A DNA stretch of 14,774 nt from Baffinella frigidus (GCA_026770585.1 MU646496.1:607809-622582); one strand, 5' to 3'; positions 6,407-13,639 are shown, counted from the stretch's first letter. Numbers and translations are program-made. The notes: generated by a model not told the origin, from the letters alone.

Positions 6407-6738
6407 TTACAGGTGCTCGAGGGTGGAGATGCGGTCGGGGTGGAGGAAGAGATCCTCCTTTTTCGCGCGCGCCACCCAGTGCACCGTCTCCGGCGCCGTC
6501 AGCTCTCGCCGCAGGGCCTGCATCCACGCGACATCTCTCATCAGCGCGTGCGCCTCAGCGACGCCCCGTTGCGGGCGAGACTCCCCCTCAAGAGGCCCGC
6601 AACAACAAAAAAAAACTTTAGGGGGGGCACCTGCGACACAGCAGAGAAGCGTGCGATGCTGATCGCCGGAAGATGGTGCAGCACAAACTCGCGCAGGTCA
6701 TGGAGCCCCAAATCCGGGAGCCTCAGCTGCTCGCCCAT
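6407..6738 (-). CDS. F-box-like protein, two exons, 50-bp intron
   Basis: Exon 1 is 6738-6631 (36 codons from ATG), exon 2 is 6580-6407 ending in TAA, and the intron 6630-6581 has GT (CAG/GTGCCC) and AG (GGGGGAG) ends, both phase 0; the product is 93 residues. The N-terminus, LPDLGLHDLREFVLHHLPAI and then SIARFSAVSQ, has the hydrophobic spacing of an F-box (LPxxxL...FxxLP...L...S). Exon 2 continues with RGVAEAHALMRDVAWMQALR, mostly helical and charged, and ends DRISTLEHL. F-box proteins recruit targets to SCF ubiquitin ligases through Skp1; that role is inferred. The usual substrate-binding repeats are absent. The intron holds 7 C and 9 T runs, so a sequencing frameshift is an alternative to splicing, although both exon ends fit well. 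A second phase-0 acceptor lies 6 bp upstream. Confidence 0.7.
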
Positions 6739-6858
6739 GCCTCCTCTCCCGCTGTGGTTCCTTGGGACAAAAACACTTTGGGCGCTTGGAGCCGTTTTAA
6801 GCGTGAGGTTACGAGCCCTTTACCACGAACGAAACGTCGGGAAGCTCCATAAGGGTAT

Positions 6859-6933
6859 GGAACAAGTTCCGGTGTCCGCCTATGTTGGGGAAATAACGGA
6901 GCTTGAAGAACCTAAAGGACCTACAGGATACAT
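6859..6933 (+). repeat. Subtelomeric repeat S, copy 1
   Basis: GGAACAAGTTCCGGTGTCCG, CCTATGTTGGGG and GAAGAACCTAAAGGACCTA recur at 8921-8990 (plus), 12265-12357 (minus) and 13136-13218 (minus). A variant subfamily with GGCGTGTCGTTGG occurs at 8229-8328 and 9643-9710. Apparent VPVSAYVG peptides in different frames come from this repeat, not from a protein family. Confidence 0.85.
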
Positions 6934-7039
6934 TGTGGACTACCCTTTACGGTTTCATCTCTAGGGGGAGAGATGATAGCTAGGGGGGGGGATGAAAGCG
7001 AGATGATAGCGTGAGCCCTCTTTCCCCCCTGTGCACGGT

Positions 7040-7095
7040 TTCTGCTGCGATCCTCTGCACCGGGGGGCTTCATGTGATCCAAAAGGAAGCATGGC
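7040..7095 (+). repeat. Telomere-adjacent block shared with 12.3 kb
   Basis: GCGATCCTCTG, GGGGGGCTTCATGTGATCC and AAAGGAAGCATGG match the reverse complement of 12330-12385. Both copies lie next to telomere-type repeats. A nearby CTAGGGGGAGAGATGAT at 6962 recurs at 9436. Confidence 0.75.
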
Positions 7096-7184
7096 TGGGT
7101 TGAGGGTGGAGGGTGGAGGGTCGAGGGTTGAGGATTAAGGGTTGAGGATCTAGGGTCTAGGGTTGAAGGTCGCGGGTTGCGGGT

Positions 7185-7216
<32 letters not shown>

Positions 7217-7219
7217 GGC

Positions 7220-7254
<35 letters not shown>

Positions 7255-7860
7255 CAAAAATTGAAATTCTCACAGACGTCTAGAGAGAAATTACACCCAT
7301 TTTTTTATGTTTAGTGTTTAGGGTTAAGTGTTGAGTGTTGAGTGTTGAGTGTTGGGTGTTGAGCGTTTATCGTTTAGTGTTTAGTTTTGAGGGTTTAGGG
7401 TGTAGGGTTTATGGTTTAGGGTTGAGGGTTGAGGGTTTAGGATTGAGGGTTTAGGGTTGAGGGTTAAGTGTTCAGGGATTAGTGTTTAATGTTAAGTGTT
7501 CATTGTTTAGGGTTTAGGGTCGAGGGTTTATGGTTGAGGGTTTAGGGTTTATGGTCGAGAGTTTATTCTAGAGGGGTTACCGGTTTAGGGTTTAGGGTTT
7601 ATTGTTTAGGGTTTATTGTTTAGGGTTTAGGGTTTAGGGTCCATGGTTTAGGGTTTAGGGTTTAGGGTTTAGGGTTTAGGGTTTAGGGTTTAGGGTTTAG
7701 GGTTTAGAGTCCAGGGTTGAGGGTTTAGGGTTCAGGGTTTAGAGTCCATGGATTAGAGGGTTCAGGGTTTAGATTCCATGGTTTAGGGTTTAGGGTTTAG
7801 GGTTTAGGGTTTAGGGTTTAGGGTTTAGGGTTTAGGGTTTAGGATTGAGGGTTCATACTC
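7096..7860 (+). repeat. Interstitial TTTAGGG telomeric array
   Basis: About 750 bp of TTTAGGG and variants (TTGAGGG, GTTTAGTG, TTTATTG). Near-perfect heptamer runs lie at 7647-7706 and 7784-7842, and the left part is mostly TTGAGGG. The orientation would put a chromosome end to the right, yet 7 kb of other DNA follows. Degeneracy shows it is not an active end. Either an old end buried by fusion or duplication, or telomere-derived subtelomeric satellite. Confidence 0.95.
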
Positions 7861-8228
7861 GCAACCATGAAAATGCACGGCTCGATAGTCCTACATCACA
7901 TACAGACTTACTCCTAGGAGAGAACCCCCCCGAGGGACGGTGCGTGTCCTTGCTCGTGCGTGAGTGGAAAATTCATGCGTGTACAGCCCCGCCCTCCCCT
8001 CCGGCAACGCATGACTACTGATACCCTCCATGGGTGCCATCACAACAAGCAAGCAGGGTCACGGCCCGATCCTGCCAGCCCTTTGTTTGTGGGGGTTGGT
8101 CAGCGATTTTGTACAAGGCTGACTTGGATTTGGTGCGTGCGCGAGCCTGTGCCTCGTTGGCCTAACTCAAACACCCAAAGAGAACCACCCTGTATCCCCT
8201 CTTCACGAGCCTCTGCACTGGAGAGCGA
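7861..8228. other. No recognisable gene
   Basis: An open frame of 119 codons starts at 7960 but its product has no domain-like pattern and its end is made of subtelomeric repeat S. I see no splice-supported coding region here. Confidence 0.5.
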
Positions 8229-8328
8229 AACACGATCCGAAAGCAAAAATGCTTTCTCTGCAGATCCCTTCTACGGAACGGCGTGTCGTTGGCATATGTT
8301 GGGCGAAATTAAAACCTAAAGGACCTAA
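8229..8328 (+). repeat. Subtelomeric repeat S, variant subfamily
   Basis: CACGATCCGAAAG, CTTCTACGGAACGGCGTGTC, CATATGTTGGG and AAACCTAAAGGACCTAAA align with the minus strand of 9643-9710 and with the main S copies. Confidence 0.75.
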
Positions 8329-8395
8329 ATCTGACAGGGTTGTGGGAAGCGCGCCTGTCGTTGGCTGTCTGGCGAGCGACAGCGGCGAGGGCTAC

Positions 8396-8500
8396 TATCC
8401 CTTAAGTGGCCAGTAGGCTCATACGCCCTACGGTAGGGCCCTAGGACCTGCCTAGGACCTCTTGGCCCTCGAATTTGTCGGCATGGCCACTTAAGGGATA
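8396..8500 (+). mobile_element. Foldback family D, copy 2, GCTAC duplication
   Basis: 105 bp with ends TATCCCTTAAGTGGCCA and TGGCCACTTAAGGGATA (terminal inverted repeats) and perfect GCTAC duplications at 8391-8395 and 8501-8505. The interior carries GCCCTACGGTAGGGCCCTAGG, the core motif common to several families here. The pair at 5055-5159 fixes the family. Non-coding. Confidence 0.9.
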
Positions 8501-8612
8501 GCTACCGGCCCTGGGTTGGTCTGCATTTTCCTTTGCAATTTCGAGCCCTCAAGACGCCTTTTCCGGGGGTAAAAAAGGGCCGTGCATGAGCCTGCCGGGG
8601 GGGGCCGTCCCA

Positions 8613-8668
8613 TAGGCTTGGGCCAGGCTTAGGCCAGGCTTGGGCCAGGCTTGGGCCAGGCTTGGTGG
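8613..8668 (+). repeat. 11-bp tandem repeat (GGCCAGGCTTG)
   Basis: About five units of GGCCAGGCTTG, then diverged GAGGCTGTCCC / GAGGCTGTGCC units to about 8710. From 8710 to 8920 I see no feature other than AATAAA at 8903, which is not tied to a gene. Confidence 0.9.
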
Positions 8669-8920
8669 TGAGGCTGTCCCGAGGCTACCTGAGGCTGTGC
8701 CAAGCCTGTCACGGCCGGGGTCCGCGTCGTCAAGAATCGGGGGTCCCACAGGAACGGGGCTGTCCTTTTCTCCGAAACGGGAGTGTTGGCGCCTTCGTCT
8801 CCGTTCTACAGCAACGTGTAGAGTGTGAGAGAACACCAGATCCTTGTAGTTCCAAATACCCCTTAGGGGGTCTTAGAATGTGGTCATTCTGGTCTTGTAA
8901 TCAATAAATTCACTCTAAAC

Positions 8921-8990
8921 CCTGCAGAACCAGTTCCGGTGTCCGCCTATGTTGGGAGCTCGAAGAACCTAAAGGACCTAAATACCCCTA
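8921..8990 (+). repeat. Subtelomeric repeat S, copy 2
   Basis: CTGCAGAACCAGTTCCGGTG to GAAGAACCTAAAGGACCTAA; closest to the minus-strand copy at 13136-13218, which also has CTGCAGAACCAGTTCC. Confidence 0.85.
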
Positions 8991-9079
8991 AATATCTCGC
9001 CTTGAGGTGAAAGTTATCCCGAGTGCTCAACTTCTTGAAAGGTTCTAACAGCAAGGTTGGGTGTTCTAAATGGTAACCG

Positions 9080-9155
9080 TGAACCCTCCAACATAAACTT
9101 TCAACCATAAACCCTACACCCTCAACCATAAAGTCTCGACCTTAAACCCTAAATA
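9080..9155 (-). repeat. Degenerate CCCTAAA-type tract
   Basis: AACCCTCCAAC, AACCATAAACCCTACACCCT and CCTTAAACCCTAAA are spaced like decayed telomere heptamers in CCCTAAA orientation. Confidence 0.65.
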
Positions 9156-9339
9156 CTGAATACGAGATCAGCCAGAGAGAGAAAGGTGAATGTGTAGAGG
9201 TTTCCCCCAATGTACGGACGTCAACAAAGTTAAGGGCAAGGGCCCTACGGTAGGAGCTACTTTAGGTCCTTTAGCATGACCCCGCTGAGACCAAACCTGA
9301 GTTCATTGACCGTTCACATCACTCAACTAGAGGCTCGCG

Positions 9340-9385
9340 ACCTGGTCCATGACCGAGGCTCGCCACCTGACCGACCGAGGCTCAC
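9340..9385 (+). repeat. GAGGCTCGCCACCTGACC repeat
   Basis: CGAGGCTCG-CACCTG-(N)-GACCGAGGCTCAC occurs twice here and once at 13070-13100. Short dispersed repeat, no known role. Confidence 0.65.
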
Positions 9386-9536
9386 ATTTAGGGGGAAAAG
9401 AGAAGTTTATTAAGTTGATAAACCGACGGCACACGCTAGGGGGAGAGATGATCGAGACGCAGGGCTCTAACGCCCAGAACCACCCCTAGGGGTGGATCGT
9501 TCATTGGAACGCCTCGCCCACTAGGACACGCTACCC
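9386..9536 (-). repeat. tRNA-Leu-like SINE candidate, copy 2
   Basis: On the minus strand, 9536 to 9454 starts GGTAGCGTGTCCTAGTGGGC, close to the 5' half of tRNA-Leu (acceptor, D arm and A box), followed by GAGGCG, a perfect ACCCC-TA-GGGGT arm in the variable-arm place and GTTAGAGCCC resembling a T loop (one base off TTCGAGCCC). The 3' acceptor strand is not complementary to the 5' strand, so no working tRNA. Similarity with 5225-5383 continues beyond the tRNA-like part, as expected of a SINE body. Confidence 0.45.
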
Positions 9537-9642
9537 AGGAGTGAGGGCACGAACCAGCCGCCGCCGGGGCAAGGCCAGGCCCAGGTGGAGCAGGTCCATG
9601 CCCCAACACACGCCATGGTGAGGCACGGGGCGGAGTCGGGGC

Positions 9643-9710
9643 ACTTTAGGTCCTTTAGGTTTTAAATGCTCCCAACATAGCCCAACGACACGCCCTTCCG
9701 TCCTAGAAAG
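9643..9710 (-). repeat. Subtelomeric repeat S, variant subfamily
   Basis: The reverse complement contains GGCGTGTCGTTGGGCTATGT and AAACCTAAAGGACCTAAAG, matching 8229-8328. It lies about 110 bp upstream of the ankyrin gene start. Confidence 0.8.
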
Positions 9711-9821
9711 GACTGGAGTTGACTTAAGAATAATGGAGCTTTGCCCTCATCAGCTAATGTTGATTCCAGGGTGTACGTATCAACTTTAGAATTACGCCCG
9801 GTGCCTTGCTGCGCGTGCAGG

Positions 9822-10523
9822 ATGAAACGCCTCTCTCTTGCGCTGCTCTGTTGCGCGCTCTGTTGCGCTGTCTCTCCCAGATACCCCAGACGGACCGCGG
9901 CCTCCAAGGAGAAGCTCAGACTAGATCTGTACGCCAAGATCAAGGTGTGTCATCGCTTCCTGAATCCGCAAAAAGACACGATTGTCTGCAGACAATCGTG
10001 TCTCGCTGTGTTTTAAAACAGGACCTTTCCACACGTTTGTGACAGCGCTCCTAAGACAGCCGGCCATGCATGGCGCAGTAGATCTGATCCGAGTCTCGCG
10101 CGGGAAAAGCAGGTTTACCAGGAGAAACACCATGGCGGCGCTCCAGCCATCATCCCTGACGCAAGCTACCGCGCGCTGTGGAGAGCAGCTGCCGAAGACC
10201 GGCCGGACGAGGCGCGCCAGCTGCTCGCGGACGGCACTGATATCGAGGAAAGAGGACCTGATGAGGAGACGCCCCTTCATGCAGCGGCCTTTAACGGCCA
10301 CGAGGCGCTGGTGCGACTGCTCCTTGAGCACGAGGCCTCCCCGCTGGCGCGAGACGACTTTGGCATGACGCCTCTCCATTTGGCTGTGGATGAAGGGCAC
10401 GAGTCGGTGGTACCGCTGCTGTTCCACGGAGCCTCCGCTGTGCTGGACGACGGGGGAAGGACGCCGCTCGATATCGCCAACGCGTATTCTGATCATGCCA
10501 TGGTGACCACCAGCAACCCGTAG
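9822..10523 (+). CDS. Ankyrin-repeat protein with signal-like N-terminus, truncated by transposon
   Basis: Exon 1 (9822-9944) starts MKRLSLALLCCALCCAVS, a signal-peptide or membrane-anchor-like segment, and ends at AAG/GTGTGT, phase 0. Exon 2 (10122-10523, or from 10113 with the acceptor 9 bp upstream, same frame) encodes ALWRAAAEDRPDEARQLL, then repeats ETPLHAAAFNGHEALVRLLL and MTPLHLAVDEGHESVVPLL, and a final GGRTPLDIANAYSDH: three to four ankyrin units with the TPLHxA and G-H hallmarks. Ankyrin repeats bind partner proteins. The predicted 174-residue product ends T-T-S-N-P-stop, and those residues and the stop are encoded by the foldback element at 10507. The native C-terminus is therefore probably lost. 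The ankyrin part is certain; joining exon 1 to it is inference supported by splice sites and phase. Confidence 0.65.
9974..10003. repeat. Perfect 30-bp palindrome in the intron
   Basis: AGACACGATTGTCTG followed by its exact reverse complement, centred on CTGCAG, 30 bp into the predicted ankyrin intron. It can form a loopless cruciform in DNA. May be a relic of transposon ends or affect splicing. Confidence 0.85.
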
Positions 10524-10714
10524 CAGCTTTTACCGGGTCCTTGCAAGAATCCGGGAATCAAGTTCTTTTTTGGATTTATTCGTACGACCCTACGGCAGGA
10601 GGCCCTAAGGACCTTGAATATTGCTGACGGGGAGATTCAAGGAGACATCCTTGGTTTGGCTGAAAATCACTTCAGTACCCGACCCGGTTATAAGCTGCTA
10701 CGGGTTGCTGGTGG
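10507..10714 (+). mobile_element. Foldback family E, copy 2, in ankyrin gene
   Basis: 208 bp with ends CCACCAGCAACCCGTAGCAG and CTGCTACGGGTTGCTGGTGG (terminal inverted repeats of about 35 bp). It aligns in inverted orientation with 5888-6094. The internal GACCCTACGGCAGGAGGCC is the shared core. It begins exactly where the ankyrin frame loses homology and gives the stop TAG. The flanks GA/GA are too short to claim a target duplication. Confidence 0.88.
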
Positions 10715-11166
10715 GAGGTAGGAGGTGGAGTTAGAATCCATCCGGAAAATGCTCGTATGAGCGGCCGACACGGGGTACAGTAAGTGGCACAATGCGTCGA
10801 GCATGTGCGGCGCTGACGCTGGTTGTTTGGCAATAAATTATCAATCTCTCTTGCTGGTGGGAAACCAAGAGAAAACACCGCCGCTGCATAAACCTTAAAA
10901 CCTTAACCCCTCAAAAACTGAACCCTAAACCCTCAAGCAGGTAGAGCTACTTCAGGCCCAGGTGCACCCCCCCCCATCCTCTCTACTGAACCTCCCGGGC
11001 CTTTCGATTTTACCTTGAAGACTTTTAAACCCTGATTGTTGACAGTATACACGCCCCCCCCCCCCAAGAATGATGTTCACGGTTGCGGGAATTCATGGAA
11101 TTGGTCACGTTACGGCCCAGACCGTGCATGCAGAGAGAATTGAGAGGCACGCTCATAGGGCAACGT
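10715..11166. other. No clear gene; decayed telomere-like tract
   Basis: A strong donor-like GTAAGT is at 10790 and AATAAATTATC at 10832, possibly the former 3' part of the ankyrin gene, but no coding frame supports it. CCTTAAAACC / CCCTAAACCCT at 10893-10937 resembles decayed telomere repeat. Long C runs lie at 10968 and 11055. Confidence 0.4.
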
Positions 11167-11242
11167 CCTGAAAATGGGGTAGTTAGGCCTACGGTAGGAG
11201 GTCCCTAGGCAATGCCGTAGGCCTAACTACCCCATTTTCAGG
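11167..11242. mobile_element. Foldback element, perfect 28-bp arms
   Basis: 76 bp. Arms from CCTGAAAATGGGGTAGTTAG...ACGG and their exact complement surround a 20-bp centre TAGGAGGTCCCTAGGCAATG. The sequence after the right arm (CAGGCCGTTAGCCTATTA) recurs with ACTACCCCATT at 11618-11649, so part of the element or its target is duplicated there. No clear target duplication. Confidence 0.85.
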
Positions 11243-11257
11243 CCGTTAGCCTATTAG

Positions 11258-11487
11258 TGTGGTCCAGAATTGTGAAATCAACGGCGCGCGCCTCGCGTTC
11301 ATCGGGAAACTGTTTGTTGGGTATAAGCCGACTTTGTCAACTTATGGCCGGCTTTGTCAGTTATGACCGACGTTGTCAACTTATGGCCGACGTTGCTGAC
11401 ATGTGGCGCGTGCTTGCAGACCCTCGGGCATCGTCTGTCGGCGAAGCTGCAAGACATGGAGGTAGCCTCCCGATTTCTTCGCGTTCC
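11258..11487 (+). pseudogene. Possible two-exon gene fragment
   Basis: About 11258-11321 reads VVQNCEINGARLAFIGKLF and is followed by a weak donor GTTGGG. After CTTGCAG at 11419, TLGHRLSAKLQDMEVASRFL and RVPE-stop follow in a phase that fits. The intervening DNA is a 20-bp tandem repeat. The stop codon TAG lies in the end of the next foldback element (11486). I do not recognise the protein; composition and helical pattern look coding, but the donor is poor and no start is visible. Confidence 0.3.
11328..11405 (+). repeat. 20-bp tandem repeat, four units
   Basis: Units like GCCGACGTTGTCAACTTATG, with substitutions and one shorter unit. It would lie inside the intron of the fragment above. Confidence 0.85.
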
Positions 11488-11613
11488 TGAATAGATTTAA
11501 TTTCAGATTTGGCTTTGCGTTTAAGCCATTTCGTACTTTTAGGGCTTTGAAACAGCTGGGTTTGTGCCATAAATCTTTTAGATGGACAGTTCCCGAAATT
11601 GAATCTGTTCAGG
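11486..11613 (+). mobile_element. Foldback family F, copy 1 (128 bp)
   Basis: Ends CCTGAATAGATTTAATTTC and GAAATTGAATCTGTTCAGG. The interior CAGATTTGGCT, AAGCCATTT, GGCTTTGAAAC and TTTTAGATGGACA aligns with 12614-12743. No target duplication found. Confidence 0.8.
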
Positions 11614-11691
11614 CCCGGGAACTACCCCATTCAGGCCGTTACCCTATTAACGCGCCAGGGATGTTCAGTCTACTTTAGACGTGACCGGGAG

Positions 11692-11786
11692 CAATCAAAA
11701 GTCAACTCCGTTGCAGAAAGCACGGAAATCCGTGCTTTCTTCCAAAAGTTGACCTCGCGGCACTGGGGAGTTGACTTTTGCGATTG
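11692..11786. mobile_element. Foldback with nested hairpin
   Basis: Outer arms CAATCAAAAGTCAACTCC / GGAGTTGACTTTTGCGATTG (one inserted G). Inside is a perfect hairpin GAAAGCACGGA-AA-TCCGTGCTTTC at 11716-11739, then CAAAAGTTGACC, a partial copy of the arm. GACC occurs on both sides but not adjacent on the left. Confidence 0.7.
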
Positions 11787-12264
11787 ACCACCCTCAGGTC
11801 TAGCGTAGAGAAGGTTCAGTAGCTCCCCCGCCCGCTCCCCCGCTCCCCCACCCCACCGCCCTCCCTCGCTGCAATTCCTCAGTGGACACTGGAACCAGGT
11901 TTCGTTTGCATAGATGAGTTGAGAAGAACAAGCGTGTATGGCTTGTTTGGATCCTGAAGTTGACAGTTTGTATGGGGGTTGACTTTGACAAAATCTCCCC
12001 CGTTGGACAATGTACTATGGGAGGGGTAGACCGTTTGGGAAGCGTTCAGTTCTGGACGGCTTTCAAAAGTGTCCCAGCTTGGCACGAACCTCGCATGGAC
12101 ACCGATTCAATGTAAATCACATTTCGGCTATCTTAGGGGTGGGGTTTGTGTTATGTTAAAGCTATGCCGGGGCTAAGATAGCTAATTTCACCCTTGAGGT
12201 AACACACAACGATGTTTAACATTGACTCTTTTTCCGCATCAAACGCACCCCCACCGTCCGCGTG
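11787..12264. other. No gene; weak inverted repeat
   Basis: A polypurine/polypyrimidine stretch CCCCCGCCCGCTCCCCC lies at 11825-11850. CGGCTATCTTAG (12125) pairs with CTAAGATAGCT (12173), possibly a worn foldback element. No frame looks coding. Confidence 0.5.
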
Positions 12265-12385
12265 ACCTTAAGGTCCTTTAGGTTCTTCGAGCTCCCACCA
12301 TAGGCGGACACCGGAACTTGTTCCGTAGAAAGGCCATGCTTCCTTTCGGATCACGTCAAGCCCCCCTGTTCAGAGGATCGCGACA
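12265..12385 (-). repeat. Subtelomeric repeat S with telomere-adjacent block
   Basis: Full minus-strand S copy (to 12357), continuing into the GATCACGTCAAGCCCCCC block also found at 7040-7095. Here S and this block are joined directly and precede CCCTAAA DNA; near 7 kb they are separated and in the other order, so the units have been rearranged. Confidence 0.85.
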
Positions 12386-12394
12386 CGTCCAGAC

Positions 12395-12482
12395 CCCTAA
12401 ACCTGACCCTACCCGCTAAACCCTAAACCCTAAACCCTGAACCCTAAACCCTACACCCTACACCAAACCCCTAACCCCCAAC
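12395..12482 (-). repeat. Short CCCTAAA telomeric tract
   Basis: CGCTAAACCCTAAACCCTAA and variants (CCCTGAA, CCCTACA) in the opposite orientation to the 7-kb array. Confidence 0.9.
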
Positions 12483-12485
12483 CCC

Positions 12486-12530
12486 TAACAACGACCGTTA
12501 CAACGACCGTTACAACGACCGTTGAATCGA
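12486..12530 (+). repeat. 12-bp tandem repeat (ACAACGACCGTT)
   Basis: About four units of CAACGACCGTTA directly after the CCCTAAA tract, then a diverged AATCGACCATTG unit. Confidence 0.9.
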
Positions 12531-12613
12531 CCATTGAAACACCCCCTCAGAATCCGGAGAAGAAGGGGGGGAGGCAGGAGCATGACCAAGCAAGGTCCGG
12601 AATCTCTTTGCGA

Positions 12614-12743
12614 CCCCGAATACATTTTATTTTAGATTTGGCTGGACATTGGAGCCATTTTGTGCTTTGAAGAGTTTTAAATACCTAGGTTTGTATCAGG
12701 AATATTTTAGATGGACACTTTGCGAAATATAATCTATTCGGGG
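12614..12743 (+). mobile_element. Foldback family F, copy 2 (130 bp)
   Basis: Ends CCCCGAATACATTTTATTT and AAATATAATCTATTCGGGG. Aligns with 11486-11613 over its length, sharing GATTTGGCT, GAGCCATTTTGTGCTTT and TTTTAGATGGACA. No target duplication seen. Confidence 0.8.
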
Positions 12744-13135
12744 CTGGGACTAAATCCGGACCTGGACTTTCTAAAATGCCCCCGAAGTCCCTCGAGAGGG
12801 GAGAAGCTGCCGCTTAGCAGCGACCGAAGGCCTTCTCTCCCGGATTTCTGGGGGAAATTCCGGTTGGAATCCATAGCAATGGATAAGATTTTAGTACAAA
12901 TCGTTTAGATGGGCTGTATCCGTGAAGTCCCAGGTGGCTGCTACATGTAAGTGGGTGGACCCGTTCTCTGGGTGGCCTGCACGTCAAATGTCTCAACGAT
13001 TTGTATTGCGTCAAACCCAACAATTTGGGAAACCCAGCAATATGTGGCACGGCTACACGTTTGCACCTGAGGCTCGCTACCTGTCTGACCGAGGCTCACA
13101 GCATTCTTGATTCTAACAGTCAGGCGAGGAGATGG
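12744..13135. other. No recognisable gene
   Basis: Open frames on both strands lack domain-like patterns or splice support. A GAGGCTCGCTACCTGTCTG repeat at 13070-13100 matches 9352-9385. CCTCGAGAGGG-type short palindrome at 12790. Confidence 0.45.
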
Positions 13136-13218
13136 CTTTAGGTCCTTGAGGTTCTTCGAGCTCCCAACATAGGCGGACACTGGAACTGGTTCTGCAGAAA
13201 TACCATGCTTCCTTTCGC
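13136..13218 (-). repeat. Subtelomeric repeat S, copy 4
   Basis: The reverse complement runs AAAGGAAGCATGGTATTTCT, CAGAACCAGTTCCAGTGTCC, TATGTTGGGAGCTCGAAG, AACCTCAAGGACC. It differs from other copies at isolated positions only. Confidence 0.85.
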
Positions 13219-13336
13219 TGGGGGTCAACTTGCGAATAGTCCTCAATCGACAAAGTTGACAGGTTGTACCATAACAATAATTTCCCCACCGTTTTGAACC
13301 ACAATCCATTCATCTCGACCGGTCGGATTCCCACCT

Positions 13337-13392
13337 CTGGGTAAAGTTATCTTAAGTTGCCAGAAGTGATCTTAAGTTGCCAGATTTACCCC
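13337..13392. repeat. Direct repeat ATCTTAAGTTGCCAGA with GGTAAA ends
   Basis: Two adjacent copies of ATCTTAAGTTGCCAGA (13349 and 13368), bounded by GGGTAAA and TTTACCC. Small inverted ends around a direct repeat; nature unknown. Confidence 0.6.
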
Positions 13393-13480
13393 CCGGTCCA
13401 CGCTTGACCGGACCAAATTGGCGAGCCCAAATAGACTGAGACAGCGCTAGAAGATTGAAGGCAAAGGTCGGCCCCCAGTT

Positions 13481-13639
13481 CACTCGGAGCCAGCAAATTT
13501 TGCCTAAGTCAGCCCCCCCTGAAAGCGAGCGCCTTAAGTCAAATGCCTGCCATGGTGGCAGGGTCCATCTAAACGGAATCAGGGGAAAGTTGACTTAGGC
13601 GAGCTGGCTGACTTAGCTGAAATCTTGTGGCTCGGAGTG
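13481..13639 (+). mobile_element. MITE family C, copy 2, CAGTT duplication
   Basis: 159 bp, ends CACTCGGAGCC and GGCTCGGAGTG, flanked by exact CAGTT at 13476-13480 and 13640-13644. It aligns without large gaps to 4459-4617 in the same orientation. Confidence 0.92.

Noticed and set aside
6284-6964. 226-codon plus-strand frame
   Set aside because: Overlaps the F-box-like gene antisense, then continues through subtelomeric repeat S; no domain pattern.
7096-7860. True chromosome end
   Set aside because: Repeats are degenerate and are followed by 7 kb of further sequence.
7960-8319. 119-codon plus-strand frame
   Set aside because: No recognisable pattern, and its end is repeat S DNA.
8549-8836. 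95-codon minus-strand frame rich in A-Q-A-W-P-K
   Set aside because: Comes from the 11-bp tandem repeat GGCCAGGCTTG.
9921-10496. 191-codon minus-strand frame
   Set aside because: It is the shadow of the ankyrin coding strand, which has clear repeat hallmarks on the plus strand.
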